In this document: piece after piece, positions 1 to 9,821 of the stretch
How positions within the stretch are numbered: the first letter of the stretch is position 1
How the letters are laid out: every line of letters starts with the position of its first letter
DNA from: Ardenticatenaceae bacterium
GTDB taxonomy: Bacteria; Chloroflexota; Anaerolineae; Promineifilales; Promineifilaceae
NCBI GenBank assembly: GCA_011525915.1
Contig: WYBM01000036.1
Span: 1-60,273, forward strand
DNA: 60,273 nucleotides
Reading direction: 5' to 3'
Notes under the pieces: model-generated
Database searches by the model: none
What the model was told of the DNA's origin: nothing
What the model saw: the letters and a program-made list of their open reading frames with translations, nothing else
Position numbers and translations under genes: made by a program

Positions 1-161
1 CACCAGACCCCTATCCAGCCATCGCTTCCAGGAAACAAGCCCATCTGCCTGTTCTGGCCATTTGCTGTATCGAGCAGTTATGATGTTGTCAAGGTTCTCT
101 TTTATAAGTTTTGTCGGTCAATCAGCCGTTTTAGGTAACCGGCCGTTTTTAAGGAGATACT

Positions 162-590
162 ATGATCATAAAGAAACAAATCTTTGGGAGTTTATGGATA
201 GTTGTGCTGCTGATGTTGGTGGCCTGCAATAAGGGAGCACAGACGGCCGTGACAGCCCCAGAGGTTGACATAGCCGCCCTGCCTGACACGGTAGACGTGC
301 AAACTGTCTCTAAAATTTGGGAGCAGCCCGGCGTGCTGTTGTTAGACGTGCGTGAACCCTGGGAATATGATGAAGGCCACATCCCCGGCGTTATTCTCAT
401 CCCTATGAATGAAGTGCCCCATCGGCTGAACGAAATCCCCACCGATCAGGAGGTCATTGTTACCTGTCGCAGTGGTAACCGCAGCGGGCAGATAACCGAT
501 CTACTGCGCCAACAGGGCTATACGAATGTTCACAATATGGCCGGGGGCATCGTTGCCTGGGAAGCAGCTGGCTTACCCGTAGAACGGTAA
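162..590 (+). CDS. Rhodanese-domain lipoprotein
   Basis: 142 residues. A hydrophobic signal peptide ends in a lipobox (LVAC, Cys about residue 22), so the protein is predicted to be anchored outside the cytoplasmic membrane. The rest is a single rhodanese fold: LLDVREPWEYDEGHIPG is the CH2A-like motif and CRSGNRS is the active-site loop with the persulfide Cys near residue 105. Single-domain rhodaneses transfer sulfane sulfur or act as thiol carriers; the substrate here is unknown. The ATG is preceded by AAGGAGAT with good spacing. The gene stands alone, with non-coding sequence on both sides. Confidence 0.92.
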   Translation: MIIKKQIFGSLWIVVLLMLVACNKGAQTAVTAPEVDIAALPDTVDVQTVSKIWEQPGVLLLDVREPWEYDEGHIPGVILIPMNEVPHRLNEIPTDQEVIVTCRSGNRSGQITDLLRQQGYTNVHNMAGGIVAWEAAGLPVER

Positions 591-660
591 TCTGGTGGGC
601 GGCTTGTGTGATAGGGCTGATAATGGCTGAGTGACCGTCTAAAACAACGTCCCGTTTTGC

Positions 661-735
661 TGAAGTGAAGATCACTTCAAGCACGTCCATAAATTCCGCC
701 ACTTATTTATGGGCACGCCTTTACCTCCGGTAAAG
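661..735. promoter_or_regulatory. Two perfect dyads upstream of the small basic gene
   Basis: TGAAGTGA-AGA-TCACTTCA (661-679) and CTTTACC-TCC-GGTAAAG (719-735) are short perfect inverted repeats of operator size. They lie 30-105 bases upstream of a strong promoter. No regulator gene is adjacent, so the binding factor is unknown. Confidence 0.4.
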
Positions 736-764
736 TGATGATAATGCCATGATGCCTCATAGGG

Positions 765-793
765 TTGACCATTAAGAAAACTTAATTTATGAT
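765..793 (+). promoter_or_regulatory. Sigma70-type promoter
   Basis: TTGACC (765-770), a 17-base spacer and TATGAT (788-793) form one of the best promoters in the window. The spacer holds the inverted repeat ATTAAG-AAAA-CTTAAT (771-786), which could be an operator inside the promoter. Transcription would start near 800 and serve the 33-codon gene at 828. Confidence 0.7.
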
Positions 794-827
794 GTGCAAA
801 GCCGCTTTAGAAGGAGGATTAAAGACG

Positions 828-929
828 ATGACAAAAGGACAAGAAAAAGGCAAAAAAGGTAAGACAAACAAACCCAAGGTGAGTACCAAAGATAAGAAGA
901 AACGTAAGCAGGAGAAAGAGCAGAAGTAA
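828..929 (+). CDS. Small lysine-rich basic protein, 33 residues
   Basis: A 33-codon ORF beginning MTKGQEKGKKGKTNKPK and continuing as an almost pure Lys/Glu/Gln/Thr chain. It has no hydrophobic segment, no Cys and no aromatic residue, so it should be disordered and strongly cationic. AGGAGG lies 10 bases before the ATG. The ORF has its own sigma70 promoter (765-793) and a perfect terminator (957-990), which argues that it is a real, highly expressed monocistronic gene. Short proteins with a similar M-x-K-G-Q...K-K-P-K start are common unannotated genes in other bacteria (recollection, not a search). Function unknown; nucleic-acid or ribosome binding would fit the charge. Confidence 0.75.
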   Translation: MTKGQEKGKKGKTNKPKVSTKDKKKRKQEKEQK

Positions 930-956
930 ACTTCCCCACAAGTTGCGCTTAAACAA

Positions 957-990
957 TAAAAACGGCCGTATCGCATGATACGGCTTTTTT
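957..990 (+). terminator. Rho-independent terminator
   Basis: Perfect 8-bp stem GCCGTATC/GATACGGC with a GCAT loop (965-984), followed by TTTTTT and preceded by a run of A. It ends the unit of the small basic gene. The stem's left arm overlaps a copy of the ACGGCCGT palindrome. Confidence 0.92.
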
Positions 991-1080
991 ATGCAACGCT
1001 TTATCGGGTAGTTTTGTGCTCAGAAAACGCCAACAAACCAGCATTATCAATCCCTTGCATGCATAAGAAGAGGTAAGAGT

Positions 1081-2733
1081 ATGGTAAAAGAAACCCCCGC
1101 CATCAACACAACCGGCGGCCAGGTCAGTGGCCAATATCAAGACAAGGAACAGATAGCCGTCTTTAAGGGCATTCCCTACGCCAGCCCCCCCATAGGCCCC
1201 CGGCGCTGGCAGCCGCCGCAGCCGGTTGTGCCCTGGGACGGCGTCAGGCCGGCCGTCGCCTATGCGCCGGTGGCATTTCAGTTGGCAACCGGTTTTGAGG
1301 ATTTTATGGAGGCTCTGGTCAGGGGGCAAGGGTGGAATAGTGCCAAAACCAGCTTTGTCAAAATGCTATTTAAGGTCGCGCCCAAACCGAAGGAAAATGA
1401 AGATTGTCTTTATCTTAACGTGCGCACACCCTTGTTGGATAAGAATGCCCGCCTGCCGGTTATGGTCTGGATTCATGGTGGTGATCATCAGGATGGCAGC
1501 AGCGGTGATATTTTTTATGACAGCAATGCCCTGGCGCATCGCGGGGTGGTGTTGGTCACCATAAACTATCGCCTGGGCCTGATGGGGTATTTTGCCCATC
1601 CACAGCTCAGCCAGGAATCGGCTCATGGTGTTTCCGGCAACTATGGCATGCAAGATCAAATCGCCGCTTTACGCTGGGTGCAAGAAAATATCAGCGCTTT
1701 TGGCGGCAACCCAGACAATGTCACGATCTTCGGTGAATCGGCCGGTGGTGAGTCGGTGGCTCACTTGCTAACATCACCGCTGGCGCGAGGCTTGTTTCAT
1801 AAGGCCATTATGCAAAGTCCAGCCAATTCCGGCCAGATGCTTTTTTTGAAGCAGCCCTTTTTGACGCGGCCCGCCTTAGAAACGCTGGGGCATGCTTTTG
1901 CCAATCACCTGATAGCCGAGGCAGACAATCAGCTCGCGCGGCTGCGCCAGATTCCGGCCGCCACACTTTATAAACAGTGGCGTGAGGCCAGGGAATTCCA
2001 AAGGTTTCATCCGGTTATTGACGGGTACGTGCTGCCCCAAAGCCCTATGACAGCTTTTTTAGACGGCGACCAGGCGCGGGTGCCCTTGTTGCTGGGCAGC
2101 AACGCTGACGAAGGCACCTTGTTGCACGCCATCTTTCCATCACCGCTGGCGGAGTTTGGCCGGGAAAAACTTCAGGCTAACCAAGTGGCCGGCCTGATCC
2201 GGGATGAATTTGGCGATGATAGCGAGGCTCTTTTTGCCCTTTATCCAGGGCTGCAAGCAGGCGAAGACAAGGCAGCAGAAGCCCTTTTAGGAGACAGTAT
2301 GTTTGGCGCTGTTTGTCATTTTTATGCGCTCCAGGCCGCCAGGGTGGGCCAGCCCGTTTACTTATACTTTTTCACCCGCACGCCCCCGGCTGCGGGGCAA
2401 ACGGCCGGGGCCTATCATGCGGCGGAACTACCTTTTGTGCATGGTAGCAAGCTGCCGCTGTTTGACAGGACACCCGACGACGACACGTTGACCCGGATCA
2501 TGGGCGATTATTGGACGCATTTTGCCAGCAATGGCGACCCTAACCTGCCCAACTGCCCGGCATGGCCGCCTTTTACGGTGGACGCCCAGAAGCAGATGAC
2601 CCTGGGTGTGGGGACGCAGTTAGGGGTAGCAAACATACAACGCGCCCGCCAGTATGAGATTCTACAACGGCGTTTGCACCGTCTGATCACGGCCATGAAG
2701 GATCTGCAGGCTGGCCGCCAGGCCGCCTTTTGA
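1081..2733 (+). CDS. Type-B carboxylesterase
   Basis: 550 residues, the normal length for the cholinesterase/para-nitrobenzyl esterase family of alpha/beta hydrolases. Visible landmarks are FKGIPYASPP near the N-terminus, EDCLYLNV about residue 102, the oxyanion-hole region WIHGG, the nucleophile elbow GESAGG about residue 219, the acid in GSNADEGTL about residue 340, and the catalytic His in ELPFVHG about residue 450. It hydrolyses carboxylic esters; the true substrate cannot be read from sequence. There is no signal peptide, so it is probably cytoplasmic. GAGGTAAG precedes the ATG. It is monocistronic. Confidence 0.95.
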   Translation: MVKETPAINTTGGQVSGQYQDKEQIAVFKGIPYASPPIGPRRWQPPQPVVPWDGVRPAVAYAPVAFQLATGFEDFMEALVRGQGWNSAKTSFVKMLFKVAPKPKENEDCLYLNVRTPLLDKNARLPVMVWIHGGDHQDGSSGDIFYDSNALAHRGVVLVTINYRLGLMGYFAHPQLSQESAHGVSGNYGMQDQIAALRWVQENISAFGGNPDNVTIFGESAGGESVAHLLTSPLARGLFHKAIMQSPANSGQMLFLKQPFLTRPALETLGHAFANHLIAEADNQLARLRQIPAATLYKQWREAREFQRFHPVIDGYVLPQSPMTAFLDGDQARVPLLLGSNADEGTLLHAIFPSPLAEFGREKLQANQVAGLIRDEFGDDSEALFALYPGLQAGEDKAAEALLGDSMFGAVCHFYALQAARVGQPVYLYFFTRTPPAAGQTAGAYHAAELPFVHGSKLPLFDRTPDDDTLTRIMGDYWTHFASNGDPNLPNCPAWPPFTVDAQKQMTLGVGTQLGVANIQRARQYEILQRRLHRLITAMKDLQAGRQAAF

Positions 2734-2819
2734 GATCTATCCAGCTATCTAATTTCTGAATGACCAGGCCGGCCAGAAGATACTTAAACGCGCCACCATG
2801 CAGCCTGCGCCAGAAGAGA

Positions 2820-3830
2820 TCATGTATTCATTTCAGGTTGGCCGCCAATGGAAAAGCGCTTGCGGTACTCGCCCGGAGAAAGTTGGGTTTGTCGCTTAAA
2901 AAGGCGTCTGAACGTGCTGGTATCGGTATAACCGACCCGTTCTACGATCAACTCAAAGCTCAAATCTGTGGTTTCCAACAGTTGTTTGGCGGTGTCCACA
3001 CGCAGTTTCTGCAAATAAGCGATGGGAGATTCCCCCGTTGCCTGCTGAAACCGCCGCACCAGGGTGCGCTGGTTTATTTGCAAGTGCGCGGCAATCTCCT
3101 GGATGCTTAACGGCCGTGGCAAACTTTCTTGCATATAGGCCTGCACCTGAAATACCAGGTCATCACGATGATTCAACAAGTTTTGTAAGATCATATAAGG
3201 TGCCTGTGAGGTGCGGTTGGCATCAATCAACATGGTCTTGGCCGTGAGCAGCGCCAGGTAACGCCCGGCAAATAACCCTACCAACCGCAGGGCCATATCC
3301 AGATGAGCGGCAATAGCCCCGGCACACAGCACACCTTGATCTTCCGTAATCAGCTCATCCAGGCACAGTGTAACCTGTGGGTACCGTTCTTGAAACAGGT
3401 GCCCCAACCACCAACTGGTGGTGGCTTGTTTCTGATTAAGCAAAGCCGTTTCTGCCAATACAAATGTGCTGGTACAGCAGGCGGCCAACATCACCGCCTG
3501 TTGGTGATGCCGCCATAACCAGTCACCGCACGCCTGGCACACCGTTGTTGTCTGTGTTAACAACTGCGCATCCGTTTGATAATGAATCGCCGGAATGAGG
3601 ATGACATCGGCGTCATGCGCGGCGGATAAACGGCCGTGTACCGCCAATGGCAGCCCCACCGACGAGCGTACCGGCTGGCCCGTGGTTGACACCAGACGCC
3701 AGCTAAACAACGATGTCTCTACCTTTTGGGTTAACTGCCAGATCTGGTTAGCAATGTTAAACACATCCATCAACCCGGTAACGCCGGAAGCCAGGCAGTT
3801 ATCAATCGCTAAAATGGTAATTTGGGGCAT
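2820..3830 (-). CDS. GlxA-type AraC-family transcriptional regulator
   Basis: 336 residues. The N-terminal 190 form a DJ-1/PfpI (class I amidotransferase-like) domain beginning MPQITILAIDNCLASG. The C-terminal 100 form an AraC double helix-turn-helix (LSIQEIAAHLQINQRTLVRRF, then DTSTFRRLFKRQTQLSPGEYR). Such proteins are activators that sense small metabolites through the DJ-1-like domain. The start at 3830 was chosen because GGAGG sits 6 bases upstream; an upstream in-frame ATG at 3857 lacks a ribosome site. It is transcribed divergently from the alpha/beta hydrolase at 3937, across a 106-base gap, which suggests it controls that gene. Confidence 0.93.
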   Translation of the reverse strand: MPQITILAIDNCLASGVTGLMDVFNIANQIWQLTQKVETSLFSWRLVSTTGQPVRSSVGLPLAVHGRLSAAHDADVILIPAIHYQTDAQLLTQTTTVCQACGDWLWRHHQQAVMLAACCTSTFVLAETALLNQKQATTSWWLGHLFQERYPQVTLCLDELITEDQGVLCAGAIAAHLDMALRLVGLFAGRYLALLTAKTMLIDANRTSQAPYMILQNLLNHRDDLVFQVQAYMQESLPRPLSIQEIAAHLQINQRTLVRRFQQATGESPIAYLQKLRVDTAKQLLETTDLSFELIVERVGYTDTSTFRRLFKRQTQLSPGEYRKRFSIGGQPEMNT

Positions 3831-3902
3831 CGTCGCCTCCTTCTGTCCCTTTTGCACCTTTTATTGTCAAATATGCCACTCTTAAATCTGGCTGTCAAAC
3901 TG

Positions 3903-3908
3903 TATACT
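3903..3908 (+). promoter_or_regulatory. -10 element (TATACT) of the alpha/beta hydrolase gene
   Basis: TATACT lies 28 bases before the hydrolase ATG in the divergent intergenic region and no clear -35 is present. That fits a promoter needing an activator, such as the adjacent AraC-type regulator. Confidence 0.45.
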
Positions 3909-3936
3909 GTGGGCAAAACCATTCAAAGGAAACCAT

Positions 3937-4731
3937 ATGAACAACCAGACCATTGTCTTTATTCACGGCGCCTGGGTCACATCACGCTGCTGGGACAACT
4001 TTAAGGGCTATTTTCAAAGCAAAGGGTACCATTGTCTGGCCCCCGACTGGCTTTACGATGATCGGCCTGTTGCTGAATTACGGGCGGCGCCCACACCGGC
4101 GCTGGCCACGTTGGGCGTCGGCGACATTGTAGACCATTACGCCACTATTATTCGCCAGTTGCCTGAACCACCTATCATCATTGGGCATTCCTTTGGCGGC
4201 TTGTTTACCCAAATGCTGCTGGACCGAGGGTTAGGCCGGGCCGGGGTGGCCTTAAATGCAGCGCCGCCTAAAGGGGTTTTACCTACGCCGGGTGCTATCC
4301 GCGGCAGTCTACCGGCCCTCACCACCTGGAAAAGCTGGCAAAAGATTCTGACGTTGTCTGAAAACCATTTTGCGCACTTTTTTGCCAACGGCATCCCCGA
4401 AGCTGAACGCTCTGTGGCTTACGATGCTTACGTTGTACCCACACCAGGCCGACTATTCTTTCAGGCAGCCACGGCCGTCTTCCACAACCACCTGGCCGTT
4501 AACTATAACAATCACGGCCGGGCCCCGCTGCTGCTCACCGCCGGAGGGCAAGACAAAACAGTGCCAGCCGCCTTAAACCAGGCAACCGCTAAAAAGTATG
4601 CCCGTTCCCAGGCCCAAACCGATTTTATTGAGTTCCCCCACCGCAGCCATACCCTCATCATGGAGCCGGGCTGGGAGGAAGTAGCAGCCTTTATTGCCAC
4701 CTGGCTGGTGCAGTTGCCCGAAAAAACGTAA
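3937..4731 (+). CDS. Alpha/beta hydrolase
   Basis: 264 residues with the single-domain alpha/beta hydrolase layout: VFIHGAW oxyanion loop at the N-terminus, nucleophile elbow GHSFGG with Ser about residue 85, and the terminal His in HRSHTLIM about residue 237. No signal peptide. The family covers esterases, lipases and C-C hydrolases, and the substrate is not readable. AAGGAAACC precedes the ATG. The probable regulator is the divergent GlxA/AraC protein. Confidence 0.93.
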   Translation: MNNQTIVFIHGAWVTSRCWDNFKGYFQSKGYHCLAPDWLYDDRPVAELRAAPTPALATLGVGDIVDHYATIIRQLPEPPIIIGHSFGGLFTQMLLDRGLGRAGVALNAAPPKGVLPTPGAIRGSLPALTTWKSWQKILTLSENHFAHFFANGIPEAERSVAYDAYVVPTPGRLFFQAATAVFHNHLAVNYNNHGRAPLLLTAGGQDKTVPAALNQATAKKYARSQAQTDFIEFPHRSHTLIMEPGWEEVAAFIATWLVQLPEKT

Positions 4732-4780
4732 ACGCAGTTGATTGAATCAAAACTTAGATTTTTTGTAGATTTAAGTAATC

Positions 4781-4843
4781 GGTAATCAGTGTCCAGTGAT
4801 CAGCCCAGAAGGGTACCAAACTGAATACTGACTACTGATCACT
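4781..4843. repeat. CAGT-rich intergenic repeat, copy 1
   Basis: Runs of CAGTG/ATCAGT/ACTGA words arranged as an imperfect inverted repeat (AATCAGTGTCCAGTGATCAG ... CTGAATACTGACTACTGATC). It lies between the convergent hydrolase and mutase genes. It belongs to the family also seen at 21575, 24281, 32422 and 35747. Confidence 0.7.
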
Positions 4844-4867
4844 TAAAAACGCCAAGTTAATTGTAAA

Positions 4868-7800
4868 CTACATATTTCGCCGATACTGCCCGCCAACCTC
4901 ATACATCGCTTGGGTAATCTGGCCCAGAGAGCAGGTTTTCACTGCTTCCATAAGGGATTCAAAGGTGTTTTCGTTGTGCGTGGCCGCGTCTTGCAAATCA
5001 TGCAGGGCGGCCGTGGCTTTTTCCAGATGACGGCCGTACAACGCCTGCACGTTGGTGATCTGCTGCGCCTTCTCATCAGTGGTGGCCCGAATCACTTCAC
5101 GGGGCAAGACGGTTGGTGAACCTTCATCAGAAAGGAAGGTGTTTACCCCAATAATGGGCAGTTCCCCAGAGTGCTTCAGGTTTTCGTAGTAAAGGGACTC
5201 TTCCTGTATTTTGCCGCGCTGGTACATCGTTTCCATAGCGCCCAGCACACCGCCCCGCTCTGTAATACGGTCAAACTCCAATAATACGGCTTCTTCCACC
5301 AGGTCTGTTAATTCCTCAATGATAAACGCCCCTTGCAGCGGGTTCTCATTTTGGGTCATGCCCAGTTCTTTGTTAATAATGAGCTGGATAGCCATCGCCC
5401 GCCGTACGGACTCCTCCGTAGGCGTGGTGATAGCCTCGTCATAGGCGTTGGTGTGCAGCGAGTTGCAGTTGTCGTAAATGGCATACAGCGCTTGCAGGGT
5501 GGTGCGGATGTCATTAAAGCCAATCTCCTGGGCATGCAAGGAACGTCCGCTGGTCTGGATGTGGTATTTCAGCTTTTGCGCCCGCTCATCAGCCTTGTAC
5601 TTCAGCTTCATCGCTTTGGCCCAGATGCGCCGGGCCACCCGGCCAATCACCGCGTATTCCGGGTCTACGCCGTTAGAGAAAAAGAAGGAAAAGTTGGGGG
5701 CAAAGGCGTTAATGTCCATACCCCGCGCCAGGTAATACTCCACAAAGGTGAAGCCATTGGCCAGGGTAAAGGCCAGCTGGCTGATGGGGTTGGCTCCGGC
5801 TTCGGCGATGTGATAACCAGAGATGGAGACGCTGTAAAAGTTACGCACATTATGGTCAATAAAGTACTGCTGCACATCACCCATCAGCCGCAGCGAAAAT
5901 TCGGTGGAGAAAATGCAGGTGTTTTGCGCCTGGTCTTCTTTAAGGATGTCTGCCTGCACAGTGCCGCGCACCGTGGCCAGGGTACGGGCTTTGATCTCTT
6001 CATACACGTCACGCGGCAGCACCTGGTCGCCGGTGGCGCCCAGCAGCAGCAGCCCCAAACCGTCATTCCCTTCGGGCAGATCGCCCTGGTAGCGTGGGCG
6101 TTCATCTTCCCGTCCGGCATACATCTCGGCGATTTTAGCTTCCACCTGGGCAGTCAGGCCCTGTTCATGGATGTATCGTTCACACTGCTGGTCAACGGCC
6201 GTATTGAGGAAAAATGCCAGCACCGTAGCCGCCGGGCCGTTGATCGTCATGCTCACCGAGGTGGCCGCATCACACAGGTTAAAGCCGCTGTACAGCTTCT
6301 TGGCATCATCCAGGCTGGCCACAGAAACGCCGGAGTTGCCCACCTTGCCGTAAATGTCTGGGCGGGTGGCCGGGTCTTCACCATACAGGGTCACGGAATC
6401 AAAGGCGGTGCTCAACCGCCGGGCGGGCATGCCCAAAGAGACGTAATGAAAACGCCTGTTGGTACGTTCCGGGCTGCCTTCACCGGCAAACATACGTGTG
6501 GGGTCTTCGGCCGTACGCTTAAAGGGAAATACGCCGGCCGTGTAGGGGAATTCGCCGGGCACATTCTCCTGCAATGTCCATTTCAGGATGTCACCCCACG
6601 CCTCGTAGCCAGGCAGGGCAACTTTGGGAATGCGATTGTGGGCCAGCGTTTGTGTGTGGGTAGGCACACGTACATCACGGCCGCGCACCCGGTAAACGTA
6701 TTCGTCAGCCCGGTAACGCGCCTTTTGCGCCGCCCAGCCGTCAAGGGTGGTCTGGTTGTGTGGGTCCAGGTCAAGCCGCACCTGGGCCGCCACTTCTTGC
6801 AACTGCTTGATGAGCCGGTCTTTATCATCCAGGCCGCTGGCCTGTAGGGCGGCGATAGCCTGCTGCAGGCCATACAGCTGGTTGGCGCTGCTGGCCTGGG
6901 CGTCTACCCAAGCGTCATAGTGGCGAATGGTTTCGGCGATCTCGCTCAGGTAGCGGGTGCGGCGCGGGGGGATGATGACAATTTTCTCCGATTCACCGGT
7001 GAGTAAATCCAGGTCAGGTTCCAGGGCAGCGCCGGTTTTATGGGCGATGGTGCGCATCACGGCCGTGTACAGGGCATTGGTGCCGGGGTCGTTAAACTGG
7101 CTGGCGATGGTGCCAAAGACGGGCAGGTCTTCAGCTGCTGCCTGCCACAGCTGGTGGTTGCGCTGAAACTGCTTCTTCACGTCACGCAGGGCATCCTGAG
7201 CCCCACGCTTGTCAAACTTATTGATGGCAATAATGTCAGCAAAGTCCAGCATATCAATCTTTTCCAGCTGGGTGGCTGCGCCATATTCCGGCGTCATCAC
7301 GTAAAGCGCGGTGTCACAGAAATCTATGATTTCCGTGTCGGACTGGCCGATGCCGGACGTTTCTAGAATGATCAGGTCAAACTGCGCCGCCTTGAGAATG
7401 TTCAGCACCTCGGGGATATGGCGGGAGAGGGCCAGGTTGGCCTGGCGGGTGGCCAGGGAACGCATGTAGACACGGCCGTTGGTGACGCTGTTCATGCGAA
7501 TGCGGTCACCCAGCAGCGCGCCGCCGGTACGCCGCCGCGAAGGATCCACACTGACCACGGCAACATCTTTGTCAGCGGCGCCAAAATCAAGCAGAAAGCG
7601 GCGCACCAACTCATCCACCAGCGATGATTTACCGGCACCGCCGGTGCCGGTGATACCCAGCACAGGTGGGTGGGCCAGCCCTTCCAACCGCTGGTGTACT
7701 TCGTCCATGATCGGCGTCACCAGGTCCGGCTCATTTTCCACGGCAGAGATCAGGCGAGCCAGGGCGCGGTGTGTCACCCACTGCTTCACTTCCGGTAACA

Positions 7801-8335
7801 ACGCCACGCCACCCCGCCCATTGCCCCCGGCCAGGAAGCCGCCATACGCTTCATGAATAGCCGTGCGCCATTTGTCTACGTCCAGCTTGCCGGTAGGGAA
7901 GTCGGATTGCTGCAGCAGGTCATTGATCATGCCTTGCAGGCCCAGGGTACGGCCGTCATCCGGTGAGTAAATGCGGGCGATGCCGTAGGCATGCAATTCT
8001 TCTTGTTCCGACGGCAAGATGGTGCCGCCACCGCCGCCAAAGATGCGAATGTGGCCGCAGCCCTGCTCTTGCAGCAGGTCATACATGTATTTAAAGAACT
8101 CCATGTGCCCGCCCTGGTAGCTGGTGACGGCAATGGCCTGCGCATCTTCCTGCACGGCCGTGGTCACGATCTCCTGCACGCTGCGGTTATGCCCCAGGTG
8201 AATCACTTCAGCACCAGAGGCTTGCAAAATGCGGCGCATGATGTTGATGGCCGCGTCGTGGCCGTCAAAGAGGGACGCGGCGGTGACGATGCGAATTTTG
8301 TTTGTCGGTTGGTAGGGTTTTACTGCTTCACTCAT
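4868..8335 (-). CDS. icmF: Fused isobutyryl-CoA mutase IcmF
   Basis: 1,155 residues in the order known for IcmF. First comes a cobalamin-binding domain (about 12-145; the DGHDAA segment carries the DxH lower-ligand motif, H26). Next is a MeaB-like GTPase chaperone domain (about 220-450; P-loop GTGGAGKSS). Last is the mutase TIM barrel (about 560-1150; [39 protein letters not shown]). The enzyme rearranges isobutyryl-CoA and n-butyryl-CoA with adenosylcobalamin, and the built-in GTPase guards cofactor loading. Related fusions also act on pivalyl-CoA or isovaleryl-CoA. The start at 8335 has AAGGAA upstream; an ATG five codons earlier has none. No cobalamin riboswitch was seen in the short leader. 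Confidence 0.95.
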   Translation of the reverse strand: MSEAVKPYQPTNKIRIVTAASLFDGHDAAINIMRRILQASGAEVIHLGHNRSVQEIVTTAVQEDAQAIAVTSYQGGHMEFFKYMYDLLQEQGCGHIRIFGGGGGTILPSEQEELHAYGIARIYSPDDGRTLGLQGMINDLLQQSDFPTGKLDVDKWRTAIHEAYGGFLAGGNGRGGVALLPEVKQWVTHRALARLISAVENEPDLVTPIMDEVHQRLEGLAHPPVLGITGTGGAGKSSLVDELVRRFLLDFGAADKDVAVVSVDPSRRRTGGALLGDRIRMNSVTNGRVYMRSLATRQANLALSRHIPEVLNILKAAQFDLIILETSGIGQSDTEIIDFCDTALYVMTPEYGAATQLEKIDMLDFADIIAINKFDKRGAQDALRDVKKQFQRNHQLWQAAAEDLPVFGTIASQFNDPGTNALYTAVMRTIAHKTGAALEPDLDLLTGESEKIVIIPPRRTRYLSEIAETIRHYDAWVDAQASSANQLYGLQQAIAALQASGLDDKDRLIKQLQEVAAQVRLDLDPHNQTTLDGWAAQKARYRADEYVYRVRGRDVRVPTHTQTLAHNRIPKVALPGYEAWGDILKWTLQENVPGEFPYTAGVFPFKRTAEDPTRMFAGEGSPERTNRRFHYVSLGMPARRLSTAFDSVTLYGEDPATRPDIYGKVGNSGVSVASLDDAKKLYSGFNLCDAATSVSMTINGPAATVLAFFLNTAVDQQCERYIHEQGLTAQVEAKIAEMYAGREDERPRYQGDLPEGNDGLGLLLLGATGDQVLPRDVYEEIKARTLATVRGTVQADILKEDQAQNTCIFSTEFSLRLMGDVQQYFIDHNVRNFYSVSISGYHIAEAGANPISQLAFTLANGFTFVEYYLARGMDINAFAPNFSFFFSNGVDPEYAVIGRVARRIWAKAMKLKYKADERAQKLKYHIQTSGRSLHAQEIGFNDIRTTLQALYAIYDNCNSLHTNAYDEAITTPTEESVRRAMAIQLIINKELGMTQNENPLQGAFIIEELTDLVEEAVLLEFDRITERGGVLGAMETMYQRGKIQEESLYYENLKHSGELPIIGVNTFLSDEGSPTVLPREVIRATTDEKAQQITNVQALYGRHLEKATAALHDLQDAATHNENTFESLMEAVKTCSLGQITQAMYEVGGQYRRNM

Positions 8336-8379
8336 GTGCTTTCCTTCCATATGTTTGTACTTGGTTCAATGGTGGAGAA

Positions 8380-8388
8380 AGTATAGCA
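8380..8388 (-). promoter_or_regulatory. Extended -10 promoter of icmF
   Basis: On the minus strand the sequence reads TGCTATACT, an extended -10 with no clear -35. It is about 45 bases before the mutase start codon and predicts a leader of roughly 38 bases. Confidence 0.55.
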
Positions 8389-8609
8389 CAGTTAGGGGGT
8401 GACGACGGCCGTTGTTTCTCACGCATCATACCGACTGGCGTGTTGAAGGGCACACTCGTGGAGGCACTATTGTCTTAAACGCAACATTATGCGACGATAG
8501 AGATGATGATTGTCACACAGGGTTACCCCTCAGGTTTGTGGTGAATTTACCCCTGTGACGGCCGTTGGCCTCGTTTTCATTCATTTCCTTAAAAGGGTCC
8601 TATTATCCT

Positions 8610-9554
8610 ATGATAAACAATCACCATGCTGCACCCATTTCTAGTCCTCAAGAAATAACGTCTATCTGCGAAAAGGTGGTCCAACTTATAAACGATCACT
8701 ATGTAGAGACAGCGGTAGTCGATGAACTTACCACGTTCCTCAAAAACAACCTAAGCCAAGGTGTCTATCAAGCGCTCTCCAGCTATCCGCAACTGGCAGA
8801 AACGCTGACCCAAGACTTACGGCATATCAACCATGATCGACATCTTTTCTTGGAAGTGGCACCCATAAAAGAGACAAATGAAGCAGCTGCTCACCAGGAT
8901 GATTGGCTTAAAGCTGAACTGGCTCACGAACAAGAGTTCAATTTCGGTTTTACCGAGCTGGCTATTTTAGAGGGGAATGTTGGGTATTTGAAGTTAGAGG
9001 AATTCATGAACCCTGAACGCAGTATTGCCACGGCCGTGGCCGCTATGAAGTTTCTGGAAAATACTGGCCCTCTCATTATAGATGTAAGGCAGAATGGCGG
9101 CGGCTATGGTGGATTGGGAGAATACCTGGCAAGCTATTTTTTCGACGAGGAACCTACACTGCTGTCGGTTACCTATTTTAAAGAGACTACGCTAACAACC
9201 CAGCAGACGTATACCTATCCCTTTGTTGTGGGGAAGCGCCGCGTTAACCAGCCGCTATTCATGCTGGTGGACAAAAAAACGGGGTCTGCGGCTGAGTGGT
9301 TTGTCTATACGCTGCAGGCCTTCAAAAAGGGAGCCGTTATCGGTGAGGTAACCGTGGGCGCTGCGAACCGTAACAGTTACTTTGATATTAATCCTCACTT
9401 ACGCCTTTCTCTTTCAACAGGCAGGCCCATTTCAGAAGCCACCAAAGAAAACTGGGAAGGGAAGGGGGTCATACCGGACATTGTTTGCCCGGCCGACGAC
9501 GCAAAGAAGCGGGCATGGGAAGAAGCCAGAAAGACACAGAAGCACGCTGAATGA
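8610..9554 (+). CDS. S41-family (tail-specific protease/IRBP-like) peptidase
   Basis: 314 residues. An N-terminal helical part (DHYVETAVVDELTTFLKNNL) of the IRBP-type S41 proteins is followed by the crotonase-like S41 core: GNVGYLKLEEF, DVRQNGGGYGG, and TGSAAEWFVYTLQAFKKGAVIGE. In the last segment the Ser after GS is the expected nucleophile. There is no signal peptide or PDZ domain, so it is the short cytoplasmic type and substrates are unknown. The ATG at 8610 is preferred; a TTG 15 codons upstream lacks a ribosome site. It stands alone. Confidence 0.85.
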   Translation: MINNHHAAPISSPQEITSICEKVVQLINDHYVETAVVDELTTFLKNNLSQGVYQALSSYPQLAETLTQDLRHINHDRHLFLEVAPIKETNEAAAHQDDWLKAELAHEQEFNFGFTELAILEGNVGYLKLEEFMNPERSIATAVAAMKFLENTGPLIIDVRQNGGGYGGLGEYLASYFFDEEPTLLSVTYFKETTLTTQQTYTYPFVVGKRRVNQPLFMLVDKKTGSAAEWFVYTLQAFKKGAVIGEVTVGAANRNSYFDINPHLRLSLSTGRPISEATKENWEGKGVIPDIVCPADDAKKRAWEEARKTQKHAE

Positions 9555-9594
9555 CAGTACGACTCACACGGCCTGATAATGCCTGGCCATGAGC

Positions 9595-9780
9595 TTAACA
9601 GCTTTTTCTCTCTAACTGTGACACAACCTGGTCCACCATCTGTTTCATAACGCTTATCTCATTCTGGTCAGGGGACGTAGGGGATACATCGAGCCACTCT
9701 GCCCCTGTCATCAGCGATTGCCCATCGATGGATGCCCGCTTCCCTCTGATCTCAGAGGGTGATAAGATTAGAGAGTAGAC
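9595..9780 (-). pseudogene. Possible gene remnant
   Basis: On the minus strand an open frame of about 60 codons ends at 9595. It reads naturally (GAEWLDVSPTSPDQNEISV then MKQMVDQVVSQLERK). It has no convincing start or ribosome site and runs into the pcm promoter region. It may be the 3' end of a decayed gene; the family was not recognised. The rest of the 9555-9821 gap shows nothing else. Confidence 0.25.
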
Positions 9781-9821
9781 ATTGGCGTGTAGATGAAGAT
9801 ATCTCTCAACTCCGCTCTTTA

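Noticed and set aside
5333..6847. 504-codon open frame antisense to the mutase domain of icmF
   Set aside because: It mirrors the high-GC codon pattern of icmF, contains no recognisable domain and has no ribosome site.
8336..8609. Cobalamin riboswitch upstream of the B12-dependent mutase
   Set aside because: The predicted leader is only about 40 bases and lacks B12-box-like sequence.
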